DNA of 64,000 nt from NCBI RefSeq assembly GCF_050947875.1, contig NW_027460335.1, positions 9,253,928 to 9,317,927 of the forward strand, written 5' to 3'. This document shows, piece after piece, positions 10,345 to 23,011 of the stretch; position 1 is the stretch's first letter; each line of letters begins with the position of its first letter. The translations under genes were made by a program, and so were the position numbers. The stretch comes from Dermacentor variabilis. Taxonomy: Eukaryota > Arthropoda > Arachnida > Ixodida > Ixodidae. The notes under the pieces are model-generated. The model did no database searches, was not told where the DNA came from, and saw only the letters and a list, made by a program, of their open reading frames with translations.

Positions 10345-10660
10345 ATGTCAACGTCATCATCATCATCATCAGTCTGGTTACGCCCACTGCAGGCCAAAGG
10401 CCTCTTCCATAGTTGTCCAGCTACCGCGGTCATGTAGTAATTATGGCAATGTTGTCCCTGAAAACTTCTTAATTTCATCCGCCCACCTAACTTCCTGCCG
10501 CCCCCTGCTACGCTTCCTTTCCCTTAGATTCGAGTCTGTAAACCTTAATGACCATCGGTTATCTTCCCTCCTCATTACATGTCCTGTCCATGTCCATTTC
10601 TTTTGTTTCATTTCAACTAAGATGTCATTAACTGGCGTTTGTTCCCTCACCCAGTCTGGT
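10345..10660 (-). pseudogene. 3' end of an RTE-clade LINE, left arm
   Basis: Minus-strand frame with T-G-H-V-M-R-R-E-D-N-R-W-S, then G-R-Q-E-V-R-W-A-D-E-I-K-K-F and a (GAT)n tail (10352-10370 region). This is the conserved C-terminal end of RTE-type ORF2, without the catalytic RT domain. 5'-truncated; mirrored at 18700-19008. Confidence 0.72.
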
Positions 10661-13550
10661 CTTTTCTTATCCCTTCACGTTACCGTATGCCATGTGAACG
10701 TACGTCACGCAGATCAAAGCGGCAATATCGCATACTCAAATCGATGTATATTGTATTCAGACAGCTCTGTCTTCTTTCTGGCTGGATCAAGACGCATTCG
10801 CTTGCGAATTCAAGCTAATAAAGCGTTCGCCAGACTTGTAATCTGCTAAACTGACGGACGAGCTCATCTAAACCAATCATAGTTTCACGTTCACCATTGA
10901 AAGCTGCGATTATTCACCCATTTTATTTAGCCATAACAGTGATATAATCTGGAAGTACCTTTTTCGACTTTAAGTCGACATTAGAGCTCTGCGTGACATT
11001 TAAATGGGAATGAAGTTTACAACAAACTTGACGAATGTGCAGGAGACAAAAAATACAATTCACAATTTGAAGCCTACGATACTTCTAACAGAGCAGGTTT
11101 CACTTTAAGGCGAGATTTGAGCTCTAGGCGACGTTTCAAAGCGAATGACCTTCACAAAAAGTTCAATGACTATCCAAGAATCCTGACATTGCCCCGTTAA
11201 TGCTTCTGTCGTCAAGTTCAAGTAAACTTGTTTTTCTTGTACGTCCATTCATCAGTTGAATACATTACACTTCCGATAAGCACGTCATAACCAACGTGAT
11301 TTTGCCCTCGTCCGGCACCTTAAACCGCCCAAGCTTCGCTATCATTTTTGATGGAGAAAGGGAAACGTTGCCCCAAGCCGCTTCCGCTGTTCTGAATATA
11401 TATCTCACCTGCAATATGCACTTATAAGTCGGGAACACTAAGTATTGCGCAAACGAGCAACATGACTCTGTCAATAGTGTGAAGCATTGCGCTACATAGG
11501 CGCTGTGAGTGTACATAGGCTCTGTGATCGTATTCAAGTACAAATACACTTTCCGCCTCATTTTTCTACCGAACACCTAAAGACTGGGATGGCTAAACTC
11601 ATCAAATGGCTGCCATCACGTGCTTTTCAGAATTTTCCCAAGATGTAACAACTTCTTTATTTTCAGAATTGAATGCATTAAAACACTTGTTTGTATTTGT
11701 TGTATTCCCGCCACTTATGTAATACCCCTTCTACGGGTCTTTAAGGAAATAAAATGAAATGAAATTAAATAATATTGAGTTAAGCCGCCTGTGCATGTAG
11801 TCCGTATAGCGTAAGAAGCAATAATGTGGCGTACGAGAATGACCTTCTTTGTCGCGCACTAAATATATTCTTGAGAAGATGGCGTTGAGTTTGTGGGCAA
11901 ACATTCGTCGTCCCTGTTTTGAAAAGAGCGTACACAGCACGAAAAATAAGTCAACGATAATGATGAAAAGAAGCCTTGAACATGGTACATAGCCAGAGTG
12001 GAGGATGCGGCCGGTGGTGGAAAACAACGTCGACAATATCCGTGCATTAACAGCCAACAACTTCTTGGTGGCAGCGAGTCTTTGAGTGGCATCACGCCAG
12101 CCTCTGTGAAGGCAGCATATTGTGAATTGTTAAAAACACGTTTATTATTCCGATGGCAATCATATCGACACTACAGGCAATTGTTACCCCGAGGAGTCGG
12201 CGTATCGTTCGATGTAACGTCTAAATGCGATAAGAATGAGCAAACCACGCTGTATTCTGCGGGTAAGAGGGCCTGTCTGCGATGTTGTGCAGAGAATGGT
12301 GGCTTGGTGTACTCCCTCTTTCCGCAAGTCTAATGTTAAAGGACACAGCGAAGTTCGTGCTACGGCAGGAGGGCTATTGTTTCCTCTAGGCCAGCAGCTT
12401 CGACACCTGGCTGCCCACGCTGCTGAGCGTAAAGGCAACTTACAATGACGCTACGTGGTAAATGTCATCTTTGATGTCACAGCCCAGCTGTTGATCGCCT
12501 TCTGGTTTCTCCTTCCCGATTGCACACGATCTCTTCAGAATATTCGAGGAAACGCTGTTCTCATTTCCTGGGAGTGAATTATTATTTGGCAGTATTGCAA
12601 CGCTTTGAACACAAAGCATAAACATAACGCTGTTGCTGGCATTACCTTATAGTAAACCTTATATGAAGTTAGTGGTGCTGAGCGAATACTTGAAGTCTGC
12701 CCGCGTACGTACCGATATGTATCAATACGGTGGGATCGCTTCTGTTGCCGTGTAGCTCCAGTAGCGTTTGCCACCTAACTAATGTCAAACTTTTCGTGAT
12801 GGTGGTTGTGTGTAAGAAATCTGCCGATATGGCTTCAGTGTCAATAAAAAAAAAGAAAATTGGGCTTCAATTCACGGTGTGAATGGGGTTGGCCAGCGAA
12901 GCTGTGGTGTCACCTGATTCTATAGGGCAATGTGACCTACATTGAAGTGGGTCTTGCCGAGCCTGAGCACGACGCCGTTGTGCATACTGAGGCTGTTATT
13001 CATTTCGTCGAGCATCGTATTCGCACCGCTCTGTAGGCTTTCTAACTTTACATGGCTTCATTTTGGCAGGAACTGCTTCGTCTTGACTCGGCTGAGCACG
13101 TCGTTGTTTTCCATTTGGATGTTGCTGTTCGCGTCACCGCTCATAGTGTTCCCGGTGGTCTTGTTGTGTCACACTATGGGTGGCCTTTCCATAGTGCTAT
13201 CCAAACACAAATGAAATCTGTTTGTAGGCAGTTTCATATTCTACACTTGAAAGTCGCTAAATAGTTAGAATGCTAGTCTCCGCCTCTCGAAAAATGCAGC
13301 TTATTCAAGCGTAATCTTTAACGGGAAACGCTTGCGGCGCACGCCATGCGCGAAGTCGAGTTTTGTGGTTCCTATATTTTACTAACCCGGCACGACCAAC
13401 GCCGCCGCTGCCGAGGATGGATGGATGTAGTGTTCCTGTATATGCTACCACAGAGAGCACAGTTGCGCATAACGTTTCCGGTGCCGCTAGCACCGCTATT
13501 CGCCGAGTGCGATCACGTGGGGCAAAATACGTCAAATGATCAACTGTGCG

Positions 13551-15021
13551 CTCTGAAGCCAACTTTACGGAAACGGCGCCTACTCGTTTCTGTCAGTGCC
13601 ATCGAAATTGCAATCAGCGGACAGTCGAGTGTGCTTAGCAACGATAGACTGCGAGTTTCAGGTACGGTATTCGAGAACATTATGTTATTGACTTTGGTGA
13701 AGTGCTACGAAGCAGATCATTTTGACACTTGTATTCCAGTATGACAGGTTGCAGCGCACCAAGCTGCGCAAATCGCACGGAAGGTGGCAGAACATTTTAC
13801 GCGGTGCCGTGCATACGGACGAGACCAGCCGGCTGCGAAAGCGACCAGGATATGCGAGATCTGTTCGCCTTGTTTACAGAGGTGAGTTCGCCTTGTTTAC
13901 ACTAAAGCGGCATTTATCTCGAGTAACACTCTTGTACACGCTGAAATGCGTGTACGCCTGGCATAAGAGATTGTTCATTGTGCAATTTTGGTGCATATGT
14001 GCGGCCGACACATAAGCGGCACAAAGAAATGACGACGCGTCTGTGTCGCGCTGCACATATGCGCCAAGAATGTTAACTTACCAACTCACTCAATTCGCTT
14101 TGTTCCTTGCACGATTGTTCTGACTATGCGGCTCCTGAAAAGTGTGTTCAGAATAGAGTAAATACTGGCTGGTACAATTTTCCCGCTGCACCCTGGCTTT
14201 TCTCTGCTCCGTTCTTCCGGCTCTGGTTTGTCTCTGCTCCGTCGGCGTTCTCATTTTTCATGTAAAGTCGATTGATGTGCTGGTGTTGATTGTTTCGTAG
14301 TAAGCGAAAACACCGTGCGCTCCCGCTTATGAGACAGCTGCAATAGCTTCAGCATTTGCCGCCCGCAATATGTTGCTTCTTCGATCAGCCTCAGTCGACG
14401 TGAGGAATGTGCAGTTATTTTTGTACCTTTAATAAGTGCCGTGCTATGGTAAATAAACTGATTGTTATGAAGAGATCAAGAAAAATGTGCTGTAATATTA
14501 CAGTCTGCAATGTGTGAATAATTACTTTGCCAGTTTGTCATCTTATGCGAACAGTCCAATAAAAATAACCTGTTGTTGCTCATAATAACTTGTTGCTTTT
14601 CCAGTTGCTTTGACTTCTGCCCCCCAAAGCTCCAAGAACAAGCACTCATCCCCTGCTGCCACCAGCTACTGCTTATTCATTCGCTTGTACGAAAAAAAAT
14701 GATCTAGAAGCTCGCGCATCTTGGATCTTTTTCAACTTGCAGATTTGCTGCTACGAAGCAGCTGTTAAGTTTGCAGTATGAAGTGTAAAAATAAACTTTG
14801 CATAAGGTGTACGCATGTGAACATTTGAAATTCGTTTAAATTTACGTGTCTGCACCGCTTATGTCGAAAACGTGCAGCTGCCGTGAACGAAGTTTATTGA
14901 CGAATGGCGGTCAACGGTCACTGACATAATTGCGGGCACGATATTTCTATTTGCGACATTCATGTGCTCGCAGAATTGTCTACCACACATTGCACATGTG
15001 TGGTAGACAATTATGCGCGCA
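13551..15021. other. spacer between the inverted-repeat arms
   Basis: About 1.47 kb with no match to either arm that I can see and no convincing gene; short frames here have no recognisable domain. AT-rich stretches with AATAAA-like motifs occur near 14450-14580 and 14780. It ends with a hairpin at 14974-15012. Confidence 0.5.
14974..15012. repeat. perfect 17-bp hairpin at the inner edge of the right arm
   Basis: AATTGTCTACCACACAT (14974-14990), loop TGCAC, then its exact reverse complement (14996-15012). The right-arm homology begins about ten bases later. Its place at the arm boundary suggests a link to the rearrangement, but that is inference. Confidence 0.85.
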
Positions 15022-18000
15022 CATTTGAGCGCAGTTGATCATTTGATGTCTTTTGCACCACGTGATCGCGCTCGGCGAAAAGCGGTTCAAGCGGCGCCGG
15101 AAACGTTATGCGCAACTGTGCTCTCTGTGGTAGCATATACAGGAACACTACATCCATCCATCCTCGGCAGCGGCGGCGTTGGTCGTGCCGGGTTAGCAAA
15201 ATATAGGAACCACAAAACTCGATTTCGCGCATGGCGTGCGCCGCAAGCGTTTCCCGTTAAAAATTACGGTTGAATAAGCTGCATTTTTCGAGAGGCGGAG
15301 ACTAGCATTCTAACTATTTAGCGACTTTCAAGTGTAGAATATGAAACTGCCTACAAACAGATTTCATTTGTGTTTGGATAGCACTATGGAAAGGCCACCC
15401 ATAGTGTGACACAACAAGACCACCGGGAACACGATGAGCGGTGACGCGAACAGCAACATCCAAATGGAAAACAGCGACGTGCTCAGCCTGGTCAGGACGA
15501 AACGGTTCCTGCCAAAATGAAGCCATGCACAGTAAGAAAGCCTGCATAGTGGTGCGAATACGATGCGCGACGAAATGAACGACAGCCTCAGTATGCACAA
15601 CGCCGTCGTTCTCAGGCTCGGCAAGACCCACATTAACGTAGGTCACATTGCTCTATGGGATCAGGTGACACCACAGCTTCGCTGGCCAACCCCATTCACA
15701 CCGTGGATTGAAGCCCAATTTTACTTTTTTTTGACACTGAAACCATATCGGCAGACTCCTCATACACAACCACCATCACGACAAGTTCCACATTAGTTAG
15801 GTGACAAATGCTATTGGTGCTACACGGCAACAGAAGAAATCCCACCGTATTGATACATATCGTTACGCACGCGGGCAGACTTCAAGTATTCGCTCAGCAC
15901 CACTAACTTCAAATAAGGTTTACTATAAGGTAATTCCAGCAACAGCGTTAAGTTTATGCTTTGTGTTCAAAGTGTTGCAATACTGCCAAATAATAATTCA
16001 CCCCAAGGAAATGAGAACAGCGTTTCCTCGCATATTCTGAAGAGATCGTGTGCAATCGGGAAGGAGAAACCAGAAGGCGATCAACAGCTGGGCTGTGACA
16101 TCAAAGATGACATTTACCACGTAGCGTCATTGTAAGTTGCCTTTGCGCTCAGCAGCGTGGGCAGCCAGGTGTCGAAGCTGCTGGCCTAGAGGAAACAATA
16201 CCCCTCCTGCCGTAGCGTGAACTTCGCTGCGTCCTTTAACATTAGACTAGCGGAAAGAGGGAGTACACCAAGCCACCATTCTCGGCACAACATCGCAGAC
16301 AGGCCCTCTCACCCGCAGAATACAGCGTGTTTTGCTCATTCTTATCGCATTTAGACGTTACATCGAACGATACGCCGACTCCTCGGGGTAACAATTGCCT
16401 GTAGTGTCCATATGATTGCCAGCGGAATAATAAACGTGTTTTTAACAATTCACATTATGCTGTCTTCACAGAGGTTGGCGTGATGTCTCTCAAAGACTCG
16501 CTGTCACCAAGAAGTTGGTGGCTGTGAATGCACAGATATTGTCGACGTTGTTTTCCACCACCGGCCGCATCCTCCACTCTGGCTATGTACCATGTTCAAG
16601 GCTTCTTTTCATCATTATCATTGACTTATTTTTTGTACTGTTTACGCTCTTTTCAAAACACGGACGACGAAGGTTTGCCTACAAACTCAATGCAATCTTC
16701 TCAAGAATATATTTTGTGCGCGACAAAGAAGGTCATTCTCATACGCCACATTATTGCTTCTTACGCTATATGGACTACATGCACAGGCGGCTTAACTCAA
16801 TTTAATTTCATTTCATTTTATTTCCTTAAAGACCCGTAGTAGGGGTATTACATAAGTGGTGGGAATACAACAAATACAAACAAGTGTTTTAATGCATTTA
16901 ATTCTGTAAATAAAAAGTTACATCTTGAAAAAATTGTGAAGAGCAGGTGATGGCATCCATTTGATGAGGTAGGCCATTGCAGTGTTTAGGTGCTCGATAG
17001 AAAAATGATGCTGAAAATGTATTTGTACGTGAATACGGTCACAGAGCCTATGTACACTCACAGCGCCTATGTAGCGCAAGACTTCACACTATTCACAGAG
17101 TCATGTCGATGGGTTGCGCAATACTTAGTGTTCCCGACTTATAAGTGCATATTCCAGCTGGCATTTATATTCAGAAAAGCGGAAGCGGCTGTGGGCAACG
17201 TGTCCCTTTCTCCTTCAAATTGATTGCGGAGCTTGGGCGGTGTAAGGTGCCTGACGAGGGCAAAATCACGTTGGTTATGACGTGTTTATCGTCAGCGTAA
17301 GGTATTGAACTGACGAATGGACGTACAAGCAAAACGAATTTACTTGAACTTGGCGACAAAAGCATTACTGGGGCAATGTCGGGATTCTTGGTTAGTCATT
17401 GAACTTGTTGTCAACGTCATTTGCTTTGAAACGTCCCCGAGAACTCAAATGTCGGCTTAAAGTCAAAGCTATTCTGTTATAAGTGTCGTACGTTTCAAAT
17501 TTTGAATTGTATTTTTTGTCTCCTGCTCATTCATCAAGCTTGTTGTAAACTTCATTCACATTTAAATGTGACGTAGAGCTCTAATGTCGACTTAAAGCGG
17601 AGAAAGGTACTTCCTCTTAGGGATCGTCGATTGAAAATATCGAGTTCCATATCTCGATGTAGGTACAAGACATGCACTTTCTTTTTAATGTGAATAATAT
17701 TATCATGATACTTTAGGCACTGTGCTGTGTCAACCATTCTGTCTATGTCAACAATTTTCCCGCCAACTTGAGTTTCTTACGTGCTCAAATGGAGAGAATT
17801 GGGCTGCTGTGCTGAGGAAACTCGCTTCGTAAAGATCATTATAAAGCAACTGCTACTTTTCACAAAGAACAACGCACAATATTGATCGAGTGACACGCGT
17901 AATCTGATAAAATCCATACTCGCACTATCAAACTCGAAAGAATATGAACGAACCTTTTTCACGAAATTAATCAGCATTGCGGGTAAGCACAATTGCAGCA

Positions 18001-18699
18001 TGTATTCCACAGAAACAATATGGCTTCTGTTGACGACCGTTGTTTAACGAGCAACGTTACTTTCTAATTCTGGTAACATAGCAAAGGTTTCATGATTTTT
18101 CTTAGTGCGTAGCATAGAGTGTTCACACCAAGATTTATGATAGCATGACTGTAAATTTCTAAGAAATTGTTTCAACGAGCCTACTGTATTGACATAGAAG
18201 AAAAGCTGCTGATCAATCGTGAGGTTCGTTTTTTTCATACCGTGAAGCATAACTTGAGGCCGTCGCCTTTGCCGAGACACCACCACAATAATTTATAATT
18301 GACGTGAACAAGGGCGTATGCAGAAATATTTGACAGATAATGAAAAAGACGACGTATCGTCACCAATAAAAAAAAATACGACACAACTCCCAGATTAGAT
18401 CGCTGTTATGGCTAAATAAAATGGGTGAATGAACATAGCCTTCAATGGTGAACGTGAAACTATGATTGGTTTAGATGAGCTCGTCCGTTAGTTTAGCAGA
18501 TTATAATGGGCACAGCTCTGAAGTTTGGTGAACGCTTTATTAGCTTCAGTTCGCAAGCTAATGCGTCTTCATCCAGCCAGAAAGAAGGTAGAGCTGTCTT
18601 CATACAATATACATCGATTTGACTATGCGATATTGCTGCTTTGATTGGCGTCACATACGTTGACGTGGCATACGGTAACGTAAAGGGATAAGAAAAGAC

Positions 18700-19008
18700 C
18701 AGACTGGGTGAGGGAACAAACGGCAGGTAATGACATCTTAGTTGAAATGAAGCGAAAGAAATGGGCATGGACAGGACATGTAATGAGGAGGGAAGATAAC
18801 CGATGGTCATTAAGGTTTACAGACTCGAATCTAAGGGAAGGGAAGCGTAGCAGGGGGCGGCAGGAAGTTAGGTGGGCGGATGAGATTAAGAAGTTTGCAG
18901 GGAGAACATTGCCACAATTACTACACGACCGGTGTAGTTGGAGAAGCATGGGAGAGGCCTTTGCCCTGCAGTGGGCGTAACCAGACTGATGATGATGATG
19001 ATGATGAC
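18700..19008 (+). pseudogene. 3' end of an RTE-clade LINE, right arm
   Basis: Frame 18708-18980 reads W-A-W-T-G-H-V-M-R-R-E-D-N-R-W-S ... R-W-A-D-E-I-K-K-F-A-G-R-T ... M-G-E-A-F-A-L-Q-W-A-stop, followed by (GAT)n. It is the better-preserved mirror of the left-arm copy and ends exactly as RTE ORF2 proteins do. Confidence 0.75.
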
Positions 19009-19105
19009 GTTGACATGACGCTGACTTAATCATCGAGACAGCGCGCTGTTGACGCTAGCGGAATCGTAAGCATTACATTTACTTTTGCAACACATCTTCC
19101 TCCTT

Positions 19106-20120
19106 CGGGAAAGTTTCGCTGTGCATATATTGCAACAGGTCCTCTGCCTATTTTCCTTACCCCATCGAAAGAAATGGCTTATGCGGTATTTTAGGTGCGA
19201 TCATTGTAGCTACCTGTTGACAGAATTGGTGTTCTAGGGAAGCTATGTAAGGTTGTAATCTGTATTAGATTGAAACAAAAGAAAAAAATTCCTCTCATGT
19301 AGGTTCAACGCGCCCCGACGTCTTTATGGTTACAGCCTTCTTTCTGATATAGAGTCGGATAGAGTCACCACTGAGTCGGATCAAGAGTCGGCTTTCCGCT
19401 ATTCACTTTAACTGCCTCCAAGGCGGCATACTGAGCAATGTGCCAACATGTCTGCATGCGCAAAATTTGGCAGTGGGATACAGAAATGGTCTCCCGCGAT
19501 CATAGGTGACAGCGGTGAATATTTTATGAGTACCAATTATAAAAAATTGGAGGACGCTCAAGCTTCGCCTTCAAGAGTGGAACGCGACAGCGTTCCCGCC
19601 GAACCGCCAAGGGGTGTAAGACAATGGGCTATGGCGCAGCGATCACTTACGAGGCGCCCCGCATCGGACTTTGCACCCACCAATCACGCGGTGAGCGCCG
19701 AGCAACGCAGCGTTCGGCGCGGCTACGAAACGTGCGCCTGAACAAGCGGAACGATCTAAAGAACTCGGTGTCTCGGAGGGGGAAGCGATCTACGTGAGCC
19801 AAACGTCGTGATCGGCACCGACAGCCGGGACGTGACGCGCCATGAAGGCGGACGCGATCATGGGACGGACGCCTCGATGGGATCGTCGTCTATCTCGCTT
19901 GTGAGCACCACGCAAACCCATGACTCCTCGCCAGCAGCACGGCACACATCGCAGGGGACGCTTTCCCACCAGACGCGCTACGGCACAGTGATCACGTCAA
20001 AGGCGTCCCGCATCGGACGCTGCACCTAAGAATCGCGCTGTGAGCGGAAGGAGGAGCCGCGTCGCCTAAACACGAGGGTTCGAGTGACGCACGCTGGAAC
20101 TTGGAAGGGGACAGAGCGAG
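19106..20120. other. right-arm segment absent from the left arm
   Basis: About 1 kb that interrupts arm collinearity; the left arm passes directly from about 10262 to about 10222. It could be an insertion here or a deletion on the left. No terminal repeats, tail or domain were found; frames at 19448-19741 and 19808-20029 resemble nothing I know. Confidence 0.45.
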
Positions 20121-20454
20121 AACACTTATTTAACACAAGGGCGTGGGGGCATCCTCGCACCAGTCCTCGCACGGCCCCAATGCGCTCAAACGAGACGAAG
20201 GGGAGAAGTGGGTGAGTGGCGCGCCGCCTTTTGGGCAGCGCAGTACATTGCGAGGAGGGGGTTTTCTGTGTTGACCGCAAGAAGGCTTTCGGTGTGCGCC
20301 AAGCGCAGAAGAAATGTAGCGGAAACGTACTTCGCTACTCGTTTAACTGCTACTTCTGTAATTTACGTGCTCTTCATTACCGATATACACCGCAGTATAA
20401 CTTTCTACGGCGAGTTTCTATGGCAAGTCGAGGTGCTTTTATCTCGGTTTCAAC

Positions 20455-21370
20455 CATCGAACTCATGGCTGAGTGGTAGCCTCTCCGTCGCACACTCCCG
20501 AGACCCTGGTTCGATTCCCACCCAATCCATCTTGTGAGCTGTTTTTATTTATGAATTGCCTTTGACCATTTTTCGCTCACGGTCAACGCCGACGACACCG
20601 GCTTTTCTGCGACACGAGCTCCTTAAGAGGAAGCTTTAGCTCGGGCCCAACTCCGACGCGGCCTATTCAAATACATGTAAAACGCAAAAACGTTTTTATG
20701 AGATAGCCCCTGTACCGATTTTGATGAAATTTGTTGCATTTGAAAGAGAAAGCTAAATTCTAGTGACTGTTATAAGCGGAATTTCGATTTAGGGCTTCAA
20801 TTTTCTTAAAATGATTTTCAAATATTTGACCGTTTGAAAAAGCACGAAGTTTACAAATTGATAGCTGTGCATCAAGAACTGATATCGCGGTTCTGTAAAC
20901 GGCATCCATTAGATCATTTAATGCGGACAAATTCAATATGTCATCTTACATCTTACATGAATGTGTTACGTTGGTTACAACGGTTTTACAACAGTTGTAT
21001 TTCCCTATGATTAAATTTTTTATATTCGTGTGTAACATATCAATTTTGTCCGCTATGGATGTACTTTTAGATGCAATTCACAGAATTGTATTATCATTCT
21101 TAGTGGTTGAGTTACAGAGTTGTAAACTTGATAGTTTCGTTTTCTGAAAATTTTTTATTTTCGCCAATTTTTAATAAAAGATTGACGACCTAACTCAAAA
21201 TTTCGAAACGATCAGTCACTAGATTTTAAGTTTTTCTTTTAAATTCAACATACCTCGTCAAATTTGGTGCAGTGGTTGCCGAGAAAAGCGAATTCTCCTT
21301 TTACATGTATTTAGATAGGAGCACTCGAGCTAAAGCTTCCTCTTAACGCTGTCGCGTTAAAACATAACGT
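20455..21370 (+). mobile_element. tRNA-derived SINE, right arm, interrupted by a MITE
   Basis: Same SINE as 9690-9905. A box GGCTGAGTGGTAGC at 20467-20480 and B box GGTTCGATTCC at 20508-20518; the body continues to TTAA at 20623-20626 and resumes after the MITE at 21343. The pol III boxes are internal promoters in such SINEs (established). It is not a functional tRNA gene: no complete cloverleaf forms. Confidence 0.68.
20627..21342. mobile_element. 716-bp MITE with TTAA target duplication
   Basis: Begins GAGGAAGCTTTAGCTCG and ends with its near-exact reverse complement (CGAGCTAAAGCTTCCTC). It is flanked by TTAA at 20623-20626 and 21343-21346. The left arm has the unoccupied site with one TTAA (9718-9721), which proves the boundaries. 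It has no coding capacity for a transposase, so it must have been moved in trans. TTAA duplication is typical of piggyBac-type transposases, though the ends do not start with the usual CCC, so the superfamily is uncertain. Confidence 0.88.
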
Positions 21371-21744
21371 TATAAGCGACAGCAAGTATGCGCACACATA
21401 CGAGCATCTTACGAAGCGGCGTCGCTGCAGTGTGCGGCATGGGGTGCCGTGCCACAATGCGTCCAGCTCCGTAATCCTACTTACCCACGTCAATGCCTCA
21501 TAAAATAAATTTCCTAGGAGGTGTATAACACTAGTGAAAGTTACCCTAGAAATACTGGTCGGCTTTGAGGATAACGATAACTATTGCCCTCCAATCGGCG
21601 GTTTGCAAAACTGGTGCTCCGCATGAGCGAACACGGCTCTCACGAGCGCGTTCTACATTTTTTAGATGCGATAAGCAGACGAACAACTAACGCAGACCTA
21701 GCGCGCGTTAACACGCTGTGTTGTGTTGTTTTTATTGCGCTATT

Positions 21745-22020
21745 TCCATAAAAAGAACGGCTGCTTGTGTTGCGTACGGGTGCGCAAATTACTTCTCTGG
21801 CAAACGGAGCACGAGTACGTTTCGGTTTCCATCCGAGACGAGCTATGCGGCGAGGAAAGCTGCAGGGATAAGCGATGGCCGGCGATGGCATCCTAGTACA
21901 CAGCTCGATGTATACCTCGCTCTTCGTAGAGCTGGAACTTGTCGCGGTACTCGCGGCTACTGCATTATCATATGCCAGCGCCGCGAGTTCATTTCGCCTG
22001 TAAACTTTGAGGCGTCTTAA
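21745..22020 (+). pseudogene. THAP-like zinc-finger remnant, right arm (longer frame)
   Basis: Open plus-strand frame with C-V-A-Y-G-C-A-N-Y-F-S-G-K, F-R-F-P-S-E and, about 22 residues on, R-R-W-H-P-S-T-Q. This order (C-x4-C, F-x-F-P, W-x-P) follows the first part of a THAP domain, but the later C-x2-H pair is not visible. The N-terminal part is conserved in the left arm. It could be an exon fragment or a transposase remnant. Confidence 0.42.
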
Positions 22021-23011
22021 AGGCAGCCGCATTTTGCTGGAAAGCTGGAAAGCTCAAGATGGACGAGGACAAACAGAGCCTGCGAAAGCTCAGTGGTGTC
22101 ACTTAGTTGTCGGTGGCATGTAATTATAATAAATATTTTAAAGTGACGTGGAAAGTATGCCTCATACGTATCCAGCATTACACCAATGAAGCGATCGAAA
22201 CACCGTCCGAGGCTAGTTGGTTTCGCAAACGGGCAGTGCGCAGCGGCCACAATGTGAGGCAGTTCATCTGGTTAGCCCTTTGTAGCCGGCGGAGTGCAGA
22301 CATCCAAATGTACTCTTATTTAGGCGCTTATGTATTCATGCAGGCGGTAAAAAATTAAGAAAAACTATGAGTAGCATTGCTAGCAGAGGCTTCTTCGCAA
22401 CCGGCGACACGCACGGCCAGCGAGCAAGGCATACTCTCTTCATAGGTGGCAGGTCTTGCATGCAGTCGAGAGAACGGTGCACCGCCGTTGGATTCCGTAT
22501 TTACCGTACCTGAAGAATGACGCTCGCAATAAGACAAGCAAATCTATGTAACTTTCCTTTGTTGCAGGTGGGTCATATGAGTGAGGTAAACTTTCCTCGG
22601 CGGATCAACACACTCGACCTGCTGACTTAGTCGGCGGCCGCCAGTCGCGCGAGCCGGTAAGCCTAGCTCCCGCTTATCAAAGCAGCAGCCGACGGCGCCT
22701 GCAATGAAAACGTCGAAAGTCGTCATGAGTATTTTAACGCTTGGACAATTATGTCTCGGTGAAATGAACATGGAGTTGGTACTCTCTATAATCTGTCAGC
22801 AGCAAAAATGAAACCAGGCAAACCGCATTGCACGGTGACCGCTGTTCGCGGCCAGTCTGCGAAACGAAGTGCCGTCACTAGGCGATACATGGATGTTTCG
22901 AAGGCGTAAACTCCGCTCTTTGTTGGAGGAGTGCATGTCACTCACACTAGTTTCGTGCTGGCACGAGCAGTCTCCAAATGTATCATATATTTAACGTAAC
23001 CTTCTTCCTTC

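Larger units (their letters stand above)
7421..13550 (+). repeat. large inverted repeat, left arm
   Basis: About 6.1 kb that reappears, reverse-complemented and collinear, at 15022-23888. Anchor matches: 7427-7457 with 23860-23887; 9600-9720 with 21343-21470; 10850-10950 with 18390-18490; 12840-13250 with 15305-15720; 13265-13545 with 15025-15300. The arms differ at scattered bases and small indels. This arm lacks a Ruka SINE, a 716-bp MITE, a segment of about 1 kb, and a segment of about 780 bp, all present in the right arm. The arm is a patchwork of old element fragments, so a segmental inverted duplication is more likely than the terminal repeats of one transposon. Confidence 0.88.

Noticed and set aside
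12942..13264. Frames of 70-90 residues with hydrophobic stretches, also at 15314-15646
   Set aside because: Mirrored in the palindrome and in the third repeat copy, with no domain and no frame conservation beyond that expected from copying; treated as repeat DNA.
18708..18980. Host nuclear protein gene
   Set aside because: It is the conserved C-terminus of RTE ORF2 followed by a (GAT)n tail.
20455..20530. tRNA gene
   Set aside because: A and B boxes are present but no complete cloverleaf; it continues into a SINE body and recurs in the other arm.
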